Shown here: positions 10,544-20,856 of the stretch, one piece after another
How positions within the stretch are numbered: position 1 is the first letter of the stretch
Layout: the number at the start of each line of letters is the position of its first letter
Assembly (NCBI GenBank): GCA_022495005.1
Contig: JAGYXB010000110.1
Span: 1-64,000 of the forward strand
Direction of reading: 5' to 3'
Length of the DNA: 64,000 nt
DNA from: Rhyacophila brunnea
Taxonomy: Eukaryota > Arthropoda > Insecta > Trichoptera > Rhyacophilidae
Notes under the pieces: model-generated
The model's database searches: none
What the model saw: only the letters and a program-made list of their open reading frames with translations
Told to the model about the DNA's origin: nothing
Position numbers and translations under genes: made by a program

Positions 10544-10670
10544 GTGAGGACCCAACGTCGTTTGTTTATCGCGTGCTACCTGTGCTCCTGTATGGCTGTG
10601 AGACATGGCATCTTACTAAGCTTCAAGAGTCTCATGTGAGGGTCTTCGTCCATTTATCTTTTTCATAAAC
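10544..10670 (+). mobile_element. LINE ORF fragment, part 2 (right of MITE)
   Basis: Encodes V-L-P-V-L-L-Y-G-C-E-T-W-H-L-T-K, the L-L/T-Y-G-x-E-T-W motif just after the reverse transcriptase domain of RTE/jockey-like LINEs. Stops at 10666. Continuous with 10040-10131. Confidence 0.65.
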
Positions 10671-11217
10671 CTTTGTATTTTCATCACTCGATCAATATCT
10701 TGCATTAAATGTTGCCGCGTCACGGCGTTCTAACTTTATTCTTCTTTCAATTATCGACCTAGAATCCCATCAAACACATGGTCTTTTGCACCTGTTTCCC
10801 TCCCAAAGAAAAGCTTGCTGGCGTCCACCCTGTTGGACGGAGGTACCTAAAGGTTAGATGAAACATGCAAACCTAACTCCAGACTCTTTATGAGTCTGGG
10901 AATCCACGCCAAGGGAGATGCTTCCCGGCGTGGGTTTAGCTGCTACGAATAGTGGCCGTATCCACTCCCTTTGATAAAGAGAATCTCATGCTCTACACCG
11001 GAAGGTGGCAAAGGCAGGTGGAGGTGAGAACGAGGTCGGCACGAGCAGAACCAGAATTATAAGTCCGATAAAGGTAAAGTCATTAATCCTCATTTAAGTA
11101 CAGTTATTACATATGAGCACCAGTCTTGTATGTAGGTAAGTATTTATCTTATAATAACAATTGAAGAACTTTCAGTTTCTTAAACGTTACATTGTACACA
11201 TGTTAGCTTGTTCGATG
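10671..11217. other. non-coding, with two adjacent hairpins
   Basis: No gene. CCAGACTC/GAGTCTGG (10879-10899) and CCACGCC...GGCGTGG (10904-10933) form two stem-loops five bases apart in a locally GC-rich stretch (10780-11050). Possibly the 3' UTR of a retrotransposon. Confidence 0.4.
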
Positions 11218-11305
11218 ATTACACTGGGCGACTTTACAGGTAGATTATAAATTCGCCAACAAACAGCTCGTAAAGAAGCTCAATGTAATTGACACATAAG
11301 ACGTA
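11218..11305 (-). mobile_element. Harbinger-type MITE, partial end
   Basis: TTCGCCAACAAACAGCTCGT followed by AAAGAAGCTCAATGTAATTG matches the right ends of the MITEs at 56825-57189 and 59401-59755. Only the terminal ~85 bp remains. Confidence 0.6.
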
Positions 11306-11375
11306 GATGGCTCAATTGGTAAACCACATTATTTGCCGGAATTCAATGGATGCTGGTTCAAGTCCCGCCAATCGT
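11306..11375 (+). repeat. tRNA-like sequence (probably SINE head)
   Basis: TGGCTCAATTGGTAAACC resembles box A and GGTTCAAGTCCCG resembles box B. The acceptor arms do not pair over 7 bp and the T stem has a mismatch, so I do not call it a tRNA gene. Confidence 0.4.
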
Positions 11376-11599
11376 CGTATTTTTTTCAAGGATGTAGGTA
11401 TATCTGATGTGAATTCCCATTAAGTATATTATAATATTTTTAACATTGTTTATTAATAACATGGTGTTAGGTACCTTTCAAAAAGAGATGATTGCATGTT
11501 ATTCCAGGTCCTCCAGATTAAATGTGATATTTTATAATACTTACCAACCATCATACTTATAGATATCGTTAAAAACTCATTATGCTCAAGTCTTGCAAA

Positions 11600-11985
11600 C
11601 TATGTTATATTTTGCATGTGGAGAGACATGAGTCATTACCATCAGTTGTTTATTCTCCCAAGGTGCAGAACCAACCTGCCACTGGTAATGCCAATTGGGA
11701 GGGCGATAACTATGTTCAACGTAATTGCTTCGGGTGTTGATATATTCCACCTACGTGATAATGAGTTTAGGTGGACGTTGTTTTATAAATTCTTAAAATA
11801 GGGTCTGCTTAACTCATCCGGTGTACTTCTTTGTACCTATCTAATTTATATATCTCTTTTTTTATGTAATACGGTTATATTTATATTTCTTTGTTTCTAA
11901 ATAATGTCATGTTGTGAACGTCTTAAACTTATAATTTGTAATGTCCACAATATGTTAAAAAAATGAAATAAATAAGTTGAAATTA
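11600..11985 (+). mobile_element. LINE 3' end, copy 2
   Basis: Encodes L-P-R-C-R-T-N-L...V-D-I-F-H-L-R-D-N...F-Y-K-F-L-K and stop. The same 3' UTR as 6770-7219 follows, ending in an AAATAAATAAGTTGAAAT-like tail. It corrects several positions changed in copy 1 and so shows the C-terminal peptide better. Confidence 0.6.
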
Positions 11986-13765
11986 TTATTCAAACACATC
12001 AATAAAAAAGGCATTAACGAGCACAAGAATAATAACATTATTGTAATTAAAATTATATGAAAAATGCCTTTCAAAATTATTTATATACCTTAGAAATGAA
12101 AAAGGGCGTAACCCTAATTAAAAAAACTTAGGTTTTATTGTATAATAACATTGTATACGACTAAATAAGTACACGTTGTGTCCAAAGGATATATGCTGTG
12201 AATGCTGATTTATTATCTAAATTTAGCTAATAATTAAAGAAAAAAAGAAGTGACGTAGAAAAAACGACTTTTAATTAACTCAATAAATTAATATCACATT
12301 AAAACTCGTTTAGTGCTAACACCGCGACTGGCACGCTTGGAGTCGTTGGCCATTATATATAATTAACGTGTTATTTAAATGTGGTAATTAAAAGGTTGGC
12401 AGTGATTGTGTCAAATTATCAATTATCATGCATTTTAGGGTTATGTTTATTTTGTATTTTAACTTTGACCGAAAAACATAACAAAAACGTTTTTTTAAAT
12501 TTGTGTGGATTACGCCTTTTTCCCCTTCCTCCTTTCCCTTTCCTCAAGTCGATATAATCAGCAGATAGAATGAACAGTTTCCACAATACAATTACACGAC
12601 TACCTACGTTTTTTTGGGGTCTATAGGGGGGGTTGATATAATGTGACGAAGGGTGGAGAGAGGGGGGGGGGTTAGAGAAAATGTGACGTCACAAGTAAAC
12701 AAAAAAATTAAAGGATCTGAAAACACAATATTGGGGATCGGGAATTTAAGAATATATAAGTACATATTCAAAAATAAAGTTTTTAACGTTTAGGGGGGGG
12801 GTCAAAAGGTTATGTGGCGATGGGGGAGGAGGCTAAAAATAGCCAAAATCGTGAGACGTCATATCTGGAAAATAAAATTAAACGAACATGTTATAAATAA
12901 ATTTTAATAGTATTAATTAATTATATTGACAATGAATATAACATTAAATATTTTTCTCACAATATATTATATTATTATTACTATAAACCATAACAGTTTA
13001 AAAAAATATTATTGTATCTAAGATGTCTATTATGGTGTGCTTTATGCGGGATTTGACTAAACACCATTTCCAATACATAAATAATTGTATTCGTAGTTTA
13101 ATGAAAACAAATAAGTATGACTGACAATGGTCAGTGTGCACTATTTATTTTGGATCACCACAGCCTACATCAACCCATTGCCGCTATATTACATATAAAT
13201 AAGAAATAATTTTAATTATAGAAGTATATTGTTTTATTATTGAAAATAAAATGCATATAGCTGCCTTTATCTTCTTCTATAGTGTGATTTTAAATACATC
13301 TAAAATTATTATTGAATACAATATAGGCAATTAATAATTGTGAATAATAATTGGTAGTGTACGCGACTGGCAATCTTTATGAACCAGATTGAAATCCTTA
13401 TGATGCTTACTTAAAAAAATATATATTTTGTTAAATATCTAAAAACGTGACTTCAAGACGTTGTCATTAATCGTATTCTACGTGCACAGAAAATATTGAA
13501 TAGTAAAAAGTTACAATATCAAAAAAACAATTGTATATTAGAATGTCATAATAGTGCAATAACTATCGATTAAAAATATTAATAATTAATAATCGAATTA
13601 TTTTAATATTATATTTTTGTTTTTATATTTTATGCCTATTTATATTCTGATAGAGTTCATTGTATGTTTCACCATCTGTCATGCGATAATTTTAAAAGCA
13701 AGCAAATTAGCAACGATATCATATTATTTGCGACATAGTTTTTACCACAACTTTTGGCCTAGTTC
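11986..13765. other. intergenic A-B, repeats and G-runs, no gene
   Basis: 12300-12345 shares TTTAGTGCTAACACCGCGACTGGC with 52218-52245. 12600-12860 holds several runs of 7-10 G next to TGTGACGTCAC-like motifs. 13100-13195 matches the right end of the hAT-like repeats at 19270-19692 and 58180-58686 (CAGTGTGCACTATTTAT). The rest is AT-rich. Confidence 0.45.
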
Positions 13766-14412
13766 GTAGGTTACATGTAAATTGTACGTAAAACATTTCA
13801 CCGTCACACAGTTCACCGTGAGCTTTCTTATCGGAAAGAGATATCCGTATACTATACGGTCTCCAATTTTATTAGATTCAATATGAACATTAATTCAATT
13901 TTCATATCTGATTTTGGCAGAATTCAAGAATCAAAACCTAACCTTACCTTTTTATGTTAACTGTCAATTCACGGTGGAACTGCATTGTATTGTTGTTTTA
14001 ATTGAATAAAACGCATTTTTTGTAGTACTTATTCCACTTTTAATCAATAAATTAGGATCGGTTTCGCCTCAGTTGAAAATGTCCCTCTGAGGCGGAGGAG
14101 ACTGAGACGAAACCGGTCCTAATTTATTGATCAAAAGTGGAATAAACACTACAAAAATTGGTTTTATTAAATTAAAACAACAATACTAACCTTACCTGGC
14201 AAATAATTTAGTATATCGGGTTTTTTTTAAATTTGTTTGCTGCTGGCTTCCTGTAAAGTGTAAACCGACAAGAACCTATTTTATTTAGACATGCATTTTA
14301 TGTCAGTACTATAATACCCAAAGAGGTTGGATGGCCATATGTTTCCGATACAACATTTTACGGTGAAGTGTGATACGGCGAACTGCATACGTACAAGTTT
14401 CCGGACATGTAG
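13766..14412. repeat. dispersed palindromic repeat with internal foldback
   Basis: Left part GGTTACATGTAAATTGTACG, right part GTGATACGGCGAACTGCATA: a longer copy of the family at 7228-7475. Contains a foldback at 13988-14186. Confidence 0.5.
13988..14186. repeat. foldback element (~95-bp arms)
   Basis: TTATTCCACTTTTAATCAAT...ATCGGTTTCGCCTCAGT pairs with ACTGAGACGAAACCGGT...ATTGATCAAAAGTGGAATAA; the arms continue outward through TATTGTTGTTTTAAT. The loop is about 30 bp. Confidence 0.7.
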
Positions 14413-14569
14413 TAAGTATGGGCATTTTTGTATAAAAACTATGGGTGGGGGGGTCGAACACACTACTAATCAAAAATTTACGTTGTTTTTGCCGAATGTG
14501 TGATCCAGTGCAAAGACCCAATGGAATGGGAAAATGGGAAAAAATTACTTTTCATGTCTACTAACATAA

Positions 14570-14620
14570 CCTCCACTCTGGTGGAGTACCATATACTGTG
14601 CTTAGGATCGAATATGTTAA
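14570..14620 (+). repeat. SINE-A tail fragment
   Basis: AACCTCCACTCTGGTGGAG...CTTAGGATCG is the 3' end of the SINE-A family; the head is missing. Confidence 0.4.
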
Positions 14621-14672
14621 TTTACTATTTCAAAGGGTTCCAGTGATCTGTCAGGCGTGCCATGCACCAATA

Positions 14673-14960
14673 GGCGCGTACTGACTGAGCGAGTAGCCTT
14701 GCGTGGTCGCGAGGCAGCTTCGCTATAGATAATATGCGTAAAAGCCTCGCGAGGCAAAATGCTCAGTCAGTCAGCACGCGACTCGCCCGAGGTAAACGCA
14801 CGTGCCGCCTCGCCCAAGCGTTGCCACAGCCGATCCAATCATTCTCGGTTTATCGATCCTCAAAGGTGCTGCGCGCGGCTGCCTTGCGTGACATTAATAT
14901 TGTTGCGATTTTTGCGAAGCAAATAAATGCTTGAGGCTGCTCGCTCAGTCAGTACGCGCC
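14673..14960. mobile_element. GC-rich MITE with TA flanks
   Basis: TIRs GGCGCGTACTGACTGAGCGA and its near-perfect reverse complement at 14941-14960, flanked by TA on both sides. 288 bp, much richer in GC than the surrounding DNA. The TA duplication suggests a Tc1/mariner-type mover. The 66-codon ORF inside is incidental. Confidence 0.7.
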
Positions 14961-15182
14961 TATTAACGAAGAGTGTCAAAATATAATCATAATACCCTCA
15001 AGACTCAAGAATTTTTAATGATCTATTGAGTATTTTATAATAAAATTGTAGTTTTGCAAGACGAATGTTTTGTTATACTTTAAATAACTTTACAACAACC
15101 TCTCCTACCTTAATCTAATTGTCATATTGTTAAAGCCCCAATAAAATACTTTATTATGGATCTATATAAAAACTGCAGGCTC

Positions 15183-15476
15183 TTACTCTCGAGTATTGGA
15201 GCATAGGACAAGCACCAGATCGCCCCATACCCTTATCACATCGCCACGTGACGTACTTGCCGGTGTGTAGGAACAACAGCGTGAAGATTGCTTTAATAGC
15301 ACCGCTGCAGGAGTAGAAAGGTCGACCAGCGCGATGTAATCCATGAGGTCTGACATAAGGGTACGGAGTATTGCACTCTCTGACGGCATGCAGAATACAT
15401 GGACATTATCATTAGTCACAATCGATCCACTGCAGGATGGAGGCCTCCCCAACTCCCTACACTCTTCTGGAATCAT
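15183..15476 (-). mobile_element. decayed LINE tail, same family as 54085-54372
   Basis: The open frame ends W-G-D-L-V-L-V-L-C-S-N-T-R-E. The plus-strand LINE tail at 54085-54372 ends W-R-Q-L-V-L-A-L-C-P-N-I-G-T, and the DNA under both is similar (CTTGTCCTATGCTCCAATA against CTTGCCCTATGCCCCAATA). I read it as a degenerate copy downstream of gene B. Confidence 0.45.
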
Positions 15477-15565
15477 AAGTTTTCGTTGATCCAGTAGGTT
15501 TTAGTGAGTCTATATACCGCGTGTGTTAGTTTTATTAATACAGTACGGCAATAAGTGTAAGTTAC

Positions 15566-15571
15566 TTTATT
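15566..15571 (-). promoter_or_regulatory. candidate polyadenylation signal of gene B
   Basis: AATAAA on the minus strand, about 70 bp after the gene B stop codon. Position is right for a 3' UTR; no transcript evidence. Confidence 0.4.
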
Positions 15572-15640
15572 ATTATGGACTAACTCACATCTATCAAAGT
15601 TCTAAAATTTGACAGTTTGTTAATAGTCACACAATTGCGT

Positions 15641-16864
15641 TTAATACAAAAATGACGAAAGAAAATGTCCTTCTAGTGCTGTCTTCAACGTCTTTGACGG
15701 TTTTTGACCGCCATGACCTTTTTTATGCTTATTTAAGTTACTGGAGTTTTTACATTTGAAATCACATACATCGCACTCAAACGGTTTTTCGCCGCTATGA
15801 ATCACTTTATGTTTATTTAACCCACCATATTGCTTACATTTAAAATCACACAAATTACATTTAAAAGGTTTTTCGTCACTATGAACCATTATATGTTTCT
15901 TTAAACTACTGGATTCCGTACATCTGTATTCACATAAACTGCACTTGAATGGCTTTTCACCAGTATGCACCATTTTGTGCGCTTTTAAACTACTGGATTG
16001 ATTACATTTGTATTCGCATACATCGCATTGGTAAGGCTTTTCTCCGCTATGAACCATCTTATGTGTCTTTAAATGATTAGATTGTTTACATTTGTAATCA
16101 CACAGATCGCATGCGTATGGTTTCCCACCATCATGTACCATTTTATGTCTCTTCAAGTTACTCGATTTCTTGCACTGAAAATCGCACAAATTGCATTTGA
16201 AAGGCGCTTCTCCGGTGTGCTCCACACTTTTATGTATCTTTAGAACACGGGCCTCTTTACATTCATACTCACAAATATTACATTTAAAAGATTTGTCACC
16301 GATATGTGTCATTTTAAAATGTCTGTTTAAATGTGCAGAGTTTTTACATTTGTAATCACACGAAGTACATTCAAATGGGGTTTCCCCACTATGAATAATT
16401 TTAATATGTCTCCTAAGGTTGGCAGATTTTTTACAACTATACTCACAAATTGTGCATTTAAACGGTTTTTCGGTACTGTGAACCAATTTATGTATACTCA
16501 GATAAGAAAATTTTGTTGTTGCATAGTCGCATTCGTTGCAAACGAATTGTTTCACGTCACATTTATTTTTATCATCACGACACGAAGATATGTGTATAAC
16601 CTTGTGGTCTTTTAGGGTGTTTTCAGATGAGAAAAACCCGAAGCAAACGTCACATACATAATTTTTGTCATAAAATGAAGCTCTATTTAACTTCAGACAA
16701 ACTTCTTTTCCAGGTGCAAGTACTATTTTTGGCGATACGTACTGAGATTGGCCTAATTCCATGTTGTTGATTTGATATCTTTTGGATTTTCCTACAGATA
16801 AACCAATGCGTTGGATATCATTTGAACCTGTTTTTTCTTCACGTTTCAAGATTAGTGGTATCTC
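15641..16864 (-). CDS. gene B, 3' exon: 11 C2H2 zinc fingers
   Basis: Last exon, 408 codons with stop, acceptor TTTACAG|GAG at 16865/16864. N-terminal linker: L-K-R-E-E-K-T-G, D-I-Q-R-I-G-L-S, then the family segment P-G-K-E-V-C-L-K-L-N-R-x5-Y leading into a divergent finger C-D-V-C-F. Ten more fingers follow, most with C-x2-C-[DE]-[YF]-x-C and linkers T-G-E-[KA]-P-F. Fingers 3, 4 and 5 have four residues between the His pair. The array ends H-G-G-Q-K-P-S-K, a linker start that then runs into a 17-residue non-finger tail. Probable nuclear DNA-binding regulator. The best preserved array of the four; no sign of inactivation. Confidence 0.88.
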   Translation of the reverse strand, partial: EIPLILKREEKTGSNDIQRIGLSVGKSKRYQINNMELGQSQYVSPKIVLAPGKEVCLKLNRASFYDKNYVCDVCFGFFSSENTLKDHKVIHISSCRDDKNKCDVKQFVCNECDYATTKFSYLSIHKLVHSTEKPFKCTICEYSCKKSANLRRHIKIIHSGETPFECTSCDYKCKNSAHLNRHFKMTHIGDKSFKCNICEYECKEARVLKIHKSVEHTGEAPFKCNLCDFQCKKSSNLKRHKMVHDGGKPYACDLCDYKCKQSNHLKTHKMVHSGEKPYQCDVCEYKCNQSSSLKAHKMVHTGEKPFKCSLCEYRCTESSSLKKHIMVHSDEKPFKCNLCDFKCKQYGGLNKHKVIHSGEKPFECDVCDFKCKNSSNLNKHKKGHGGQKPSKTLKTALEGHFLSSFLY

Positions 16865-16955
16865 CTGTAAATCAAAACACATATAAAAAATGCAAAATAA
16901 TTTTAAATAGCTATCATCCACAGCGTATGGCGAACAGAATCCATTGTAAAAGGTG

Positions 16956-17238
16956 GGGCCTTATGTTGTAACTTGCGAATTGAAGTCGCCCGGTCGACAT
17001 GACGTCATATGACGTCATTGTGACGTACTACCGGAGTGATAATAGCATTCGAGAAATTAACGCTACTCAAATACTGGCGTTATTCATTGTCCCCATACAC
17101 AAAAAGGTGTTTCAGCATAATCATATCTATGGTGAGCCGTGTGCTTCGGCGGCTCGCCTCGATGCGTGTATTGAGGTTACGTCACAATTACGTCATGTCG
17201 TCGGGTGACTTCATGTCACAAGTTATAACATAAGGCTC
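16956..17238. mobile_element. MITE with tandem CRE-like sites in gene B intron
   Basis: About 50-bp imperfect TIRs: GCCTTATGTTGTAACTTGCG at 16958 and GCCTTATGTTATAACTTGTG on the reverse strand ending near 17236. Just inside the left TIR are two TGACGTCA palindromes (17000-17007, 17010-17017) and a further TGACGTA; the right TIR has TTACGTCA and TGACGTAA. About 280 bp, 90 bp upstream of the gene B finger exon. No clear target duplication. Confidence 0.65.
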
Positions 17239-17311
17239 CTGGATACAAAATCCATACTGTATTATAGTTTATACAAGAATGTTTTGCCTAATTATAGTCT
17301 TGTCCAACGCG

Positions 17312-17563
17312 TCAATCGAGGGTGGATTTAGATGGATAATATTGGAGGCGATGTAGAGATTTATTGAACTCAGCAACTGTCATACTGTTGACGATGCTCA
17401 TGTCTGGGGCATAGACAACAGTACAAACGGATACGCCCGAACGACAATTCACTAATAACCCTCTTCCGTTAGACAAAGTTACGATGACGCTCCTGTCCAC
17501 CAAAATATTACGCGTAAATGTATTGTGTGAGACTTGATAAACAAAGTATATATCTGTTATCAA
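17312..17563 (-). other. unrecognised ORF in gene B intron
   Basis: 83 codons with unbiased composition including V-T-L-S-N-G-R-G-L-L-V-N-C-R-S-G-V-S-V-C and ending K-S-T-L-D. It reads more like real coding sequence than the other random ORFs, but I recognise no family. It could be an exon copied from elsewhere or a transposon piece. Confidence 0.3.
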
Positions 17564-18024
17564 TAATATGTAACTATGTGACTAAATACAAGTCCTACTA
17601 AACGAAAAACGAGTGTTTCCTAAATTGCCGAAATCCCTTGTCACACACATGCGCCAGAAGCAACCTTCTGCTAAACATAGTACATGTTGTATCCTTACAC
17701 CCCCAGATACATCAGGAACGACATGTATAGGGAAGCATTAAATTAAGATGTTTATTTACCTAAACAGATTAGTTAAAAGTCGTTTTCAAATTAATCATAA
17801 GGATACCTGTCAAGGTCAACTTTCGGGCCGTGGCACAACATTGAAAATTACGACGGTAGTGTTCGTTATTGATTATCTTGATTATTATAAAATGTGCAAC
17901 GAAAGAAAAGTCCATTCAAGTCAGTCGAACAAGCTTTTGTATCTAAATGGAAAGGGGTAATTGCAGTTACAGTTTTAAGTCATAAAAAGTATAACATTTG
18001 AGCATCTCAATAGTATCTTCCATT

Positions 18025-18452
18025 GTGTTTTAAGCGTAAAGTGTTCAACAAATGTGTATTATCAGTTACCATGTATGCGTGTGAAATATATACTCTCAAT
18101 GTAAGAGAAATACAAAAATTAAGAGTAGAGCAACGTTGTATGGAAATGTGCAAGTTGGACATAACCCGCAAAAACCATAAAAGAAACCAAAAGAATAAAA
18201 AGTAGACAAGGGTACGTGTAATATTATATGTCGTCTGGCAATAGACAAGATATGTCATTCGGCGAGTGAAGAACCGTTGTGCAACTGCTGTAATACAGTG
18301 GTGGCCTGAAACCCGCTGAATAGACAAATTAATAAAATTCGGTGGATTTGTACGTGATAGTGAAGAAAAAGTGACCGAGAAGATTTAATGTAGCTTGGGG
18401 AGGTCTTCATCTAGCAATGGATCGACTCCAGCTGATGATGATGATAGAATCA
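18025..18452 (+). mobile_element. RTE-type LINE 3' fragment in gene B intron
   Basis: Encodes K-R-K-V-F-N-K-C-V-L-S-V...Y-A-C-E-I-Y-T-L...K-L-R-V-E-Q-R-C-M-E-M, the region following the reverse transcriptase in RTE LINEs (Y-G-x-E-T-W-T-L...Q-R-x-M-E-R). Decayed sequence follows, with W-W-P-E-T-R, and ends at GGAGGTCTTCATCTAGCAATGG plus a GATGATGATGAT tail. The same 3' terminus is amplified at 41361-42060. Confidence 0.65.
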
Positions 18453-18577
18453 CCTTAGCTATATTATAAAATATTATATCAATCGGTTGACTATTGGATA
18501 GGCATGGACTTCTAAATCTCTATAAAATCTCAAAAACTATATACCTAGGTACGGTGTATCTGAAAAAAAATACTTAC

Positions 18578-18709
18578 TTGACTGCTACAGCCAATGGCAG
18601 AGCTTTCACTTGACTCTCCGTTTAAATTAAGGGATGTTTCACAAAGGAAGCTGCTTTCACATGAGTGGTCTATTTCGTTATCGAATAGAACATTTGGTTC
18701 AACTTTAAC
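18578..18709 (-). CDS. gene B, short exon type c
   Basis: 132 bp, phase 0, acceptor TATAG|GTT and donor CAA|GTAAGT. 44 residues beginning V-K-V-E-P and ending A-I-G-C-S-S-Q. It aligns with exon c of gene C (V-K-V-E-H...A-I-G-C-T-S-Q), with a Ser/Glu-rich middle (E-S-S). V-K-V-E at the start fits the SUMO consensus. Confidence 0.75.
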
Positions 18710-19039
18710 CTATAAAAGAACATTAAAAAATTAATACAATAACTGCTTCTAAATTCTAATTCAATTAAGTTTTATACTTTATTCGGGTCATTTTATGTGA
18801 CCTGAATTTCGTCTTTCGGCATCTTCAGGCAATGTTCGCAATCACCATGGAATAAGTATCTAAATTTCGTTTAAATAACAAATTAATATTTTGACATTCT
18901 TTTAATGTATTAATTTTATAAATAAACAAGTGTTAACTGTATTCTGTCAGTGTGCATTTGCCGTTGGTTAATGCAGCATTGGCTTCTTATACTGGGGCTA
19001 AGGGTTAGGTCACACTACATTGACGCGACTTTTTCAAAG

Positions 19040-19120
19040 CCTGAGTTTGTATGATTATTACACTTATGTTACTACACTACTGTCATTGGACCTCCTGACT
19101 TGATGTAGTGTTAAAAAAGC
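19040..19120 (+). repeat. SINE-B tail fragment
   Basis: CACTACTGTCATTGGACCTC...GATGTAGTGTTAAAAA is the 3' half of the SINE-B family (20105-20320). The head is missing. Confidence 0.5.
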
Positions 19121-19269
19121 ATCTACATGTATTTATTAAAAGATAGTGCATGAAGATGCCGAAAGGTGAAATCGTTGTTTATAAAATGATTCAAATTTCA
19201 AAAGAATAAAAAAAATAATTAGAAAATAAATGTTTTTTTTTTAATTTGTTAAATAAATAACTGTAATAT

Positions 19270-19692
19270 TCTATATTTTGTATCTGCCTAAACCAAACCA
19301 CAATAGTTTTGGTGTACTTTGGGCGATACGACTAAATTGTGCACACTTTTTCATTCATACTTGTTTTCGTTGGGACTAATAATACGTCATAATTACATAT
19401 TATTATACGATAGTTCATTATTTAAATTCATTAAGACCTGCCTGATCCAAACTATAATAGAAAAAATATTATTATGTCTAAAAATATCCAAAGTTATGTA
19501 TGATATTTTAATTGCATAATTTTTGACTGTTTTGGCATGGTTTCGCAGGGTTTAATTGAATTTTAAAAACTAATCAACACCATCTGTAAATTGTAGTCTT
19601 ATTTCAATGAAAACAAAAACGTATGACTGACAAGCTTTAGTGTGCACTATTTATGGCGGATCTTAACAGCCTACCTCCACCCTTTGCCACTG
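19270..19692. mobile_element. hAT-like repeat, right part
   Basis: Parallel in order and sequence to 58290-58686: AACCAAACCA, TTTGGTGTACTTTGGGCGAT, AATTGTGCACACTTTTTCAT, GGTTTCGCAGGGTTTAATTG, CACCATCTGTAAATTGTA. The right end GCCTACCTCCACCCTTTGCCACTG is hAT-like. The left TIR was not found here. Confidence 0.5.
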
Positions 19693-19852
19693 GTTCACGA
19701 CTCATAAGACTGATCGAATAACACTTGTTTCCCCACAACGGTTTACGTCTCCACTTGACTCATGGATAGGACAGAAGAATCACATTTTTTGTTTTCTTAT
19801 TAAACATAGTGATATAAAAACAAAATTAAACGAAATGACAATGGTAACCAAC

Positions 19853-19978
19853 CTGCCCGTTGCAAGAGATGTCTGAACTTTGGCCCAGAGGAAGATAGTG
19901 AGGGGTATGTAACAATGTGTGTTTTTCATTAAAATCTATGGGTTCCGGCTTGACACACTCTGCACGTATAATTTCCAC
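19853..19978 (-). CDS. gene B, short exon type b
   Basis: 126 bp, phase 0, acceptor TTTTCAG|GTG, donor CAG|GTTGGT. 42 residues beginning V-E-I-I-R-A-E-C-V-K-P-E-P-I-D and ending C-N-G-Q. Aligns with exon b of gene D (V-E-I-V-P-A-V-F-I-K-P-E-P-M-D). V-K-P-E fits the SUMO consensus. Genes A and C show no type-b exon. Confidence 0.75.
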
Positions 19979-20104
19979 CTGAAAAGAACAATATCAGTGA
20001 ATATTATAAACATCAGCATGGTATCGATTTAAAGCTATTTTGCAAGAGGATTCGAAGAATTCCACATAGGTCTCCGCCTATTCAAAGCTTGAATACTAGG
20101 CTAA

Positions 20105-20320
20105 GCAGCTCTCGTGGTGCAGTGCGTAAGGTGCTGGCCTTTCATCATGTAGCTCCAGGTTCAACCCGGTCAGGACACAATACATTTATGAGATTTCCAC
20201 AAATCCTGGGTGTTTGTGATTTTTTCATTGCTATTACTAAAATATACTACTGTTAAACTTCACTACTATCATTGGGCCTCTAGGTATGTTGTAGTGTTAA
20301 AAAGAATGCACGTTTTCTTA
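20105..20320 (+). repeat. tRNA-derived SINE-B copy
   Basis: GCTCTCGTGGTGCAGTGCGT (box A region), AGGTTCAACCCGGTC (box B), then a body with ATTGGGCCTCTAGGTATGTT. Second copy at 23912-24125; tail pieces at 19040-19120 and 7565-7690. Confidence 0.65.
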
Positions 20321-20856
20321 TGTAATTTATACGTATGCAGTTGGTAGGATCACAGTATACCGTGAGATGTTGTAACGGCAATAGTTGGCTGTATAGTATT
20401 TAAATCAAATAATACACTTAAAAATAGTTTAGTAAAAATTTACGGAATAACCATAAGGGATAGACAGAAGAAAACAGGTAGGAAGGTAAATAAATTAGAA
20501 ATACAATCATACCGTAAAATTTATATAGGTAAAATTCTGGTAGTTGCTCGTAAGTATTACGTTGTACCTAGTAAATATCTGATAATACCTAATGATAGTT
20601 TAATATAGGTATTTAGACAGATATTTGATAGGTACCGTTCAATATCGATGATTGAATTTAATAAAATAGGTAATTAAAATTTTGTACTACCAAAAACGTT
20701 TTTATCTCAATACTATACGGCCATCTCTTTCTTACGGACGATGCTAGGAAGCTTTTAAGTATGAGCGATATTGGAGATGCCTCGTGATTTCGGTCCCTTC
20801 TACAAGAAGCAAACATATTTGTTTTGAGTGAGAGGTTTAAATCCATCTTATATTAA

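Noticed and set aside
14734..14934. 66-codon basic ORF in a GC-rich segment
   Set aside because: Lies entirely inside the TA-flanked MITE; open only because the element is GC-rich.
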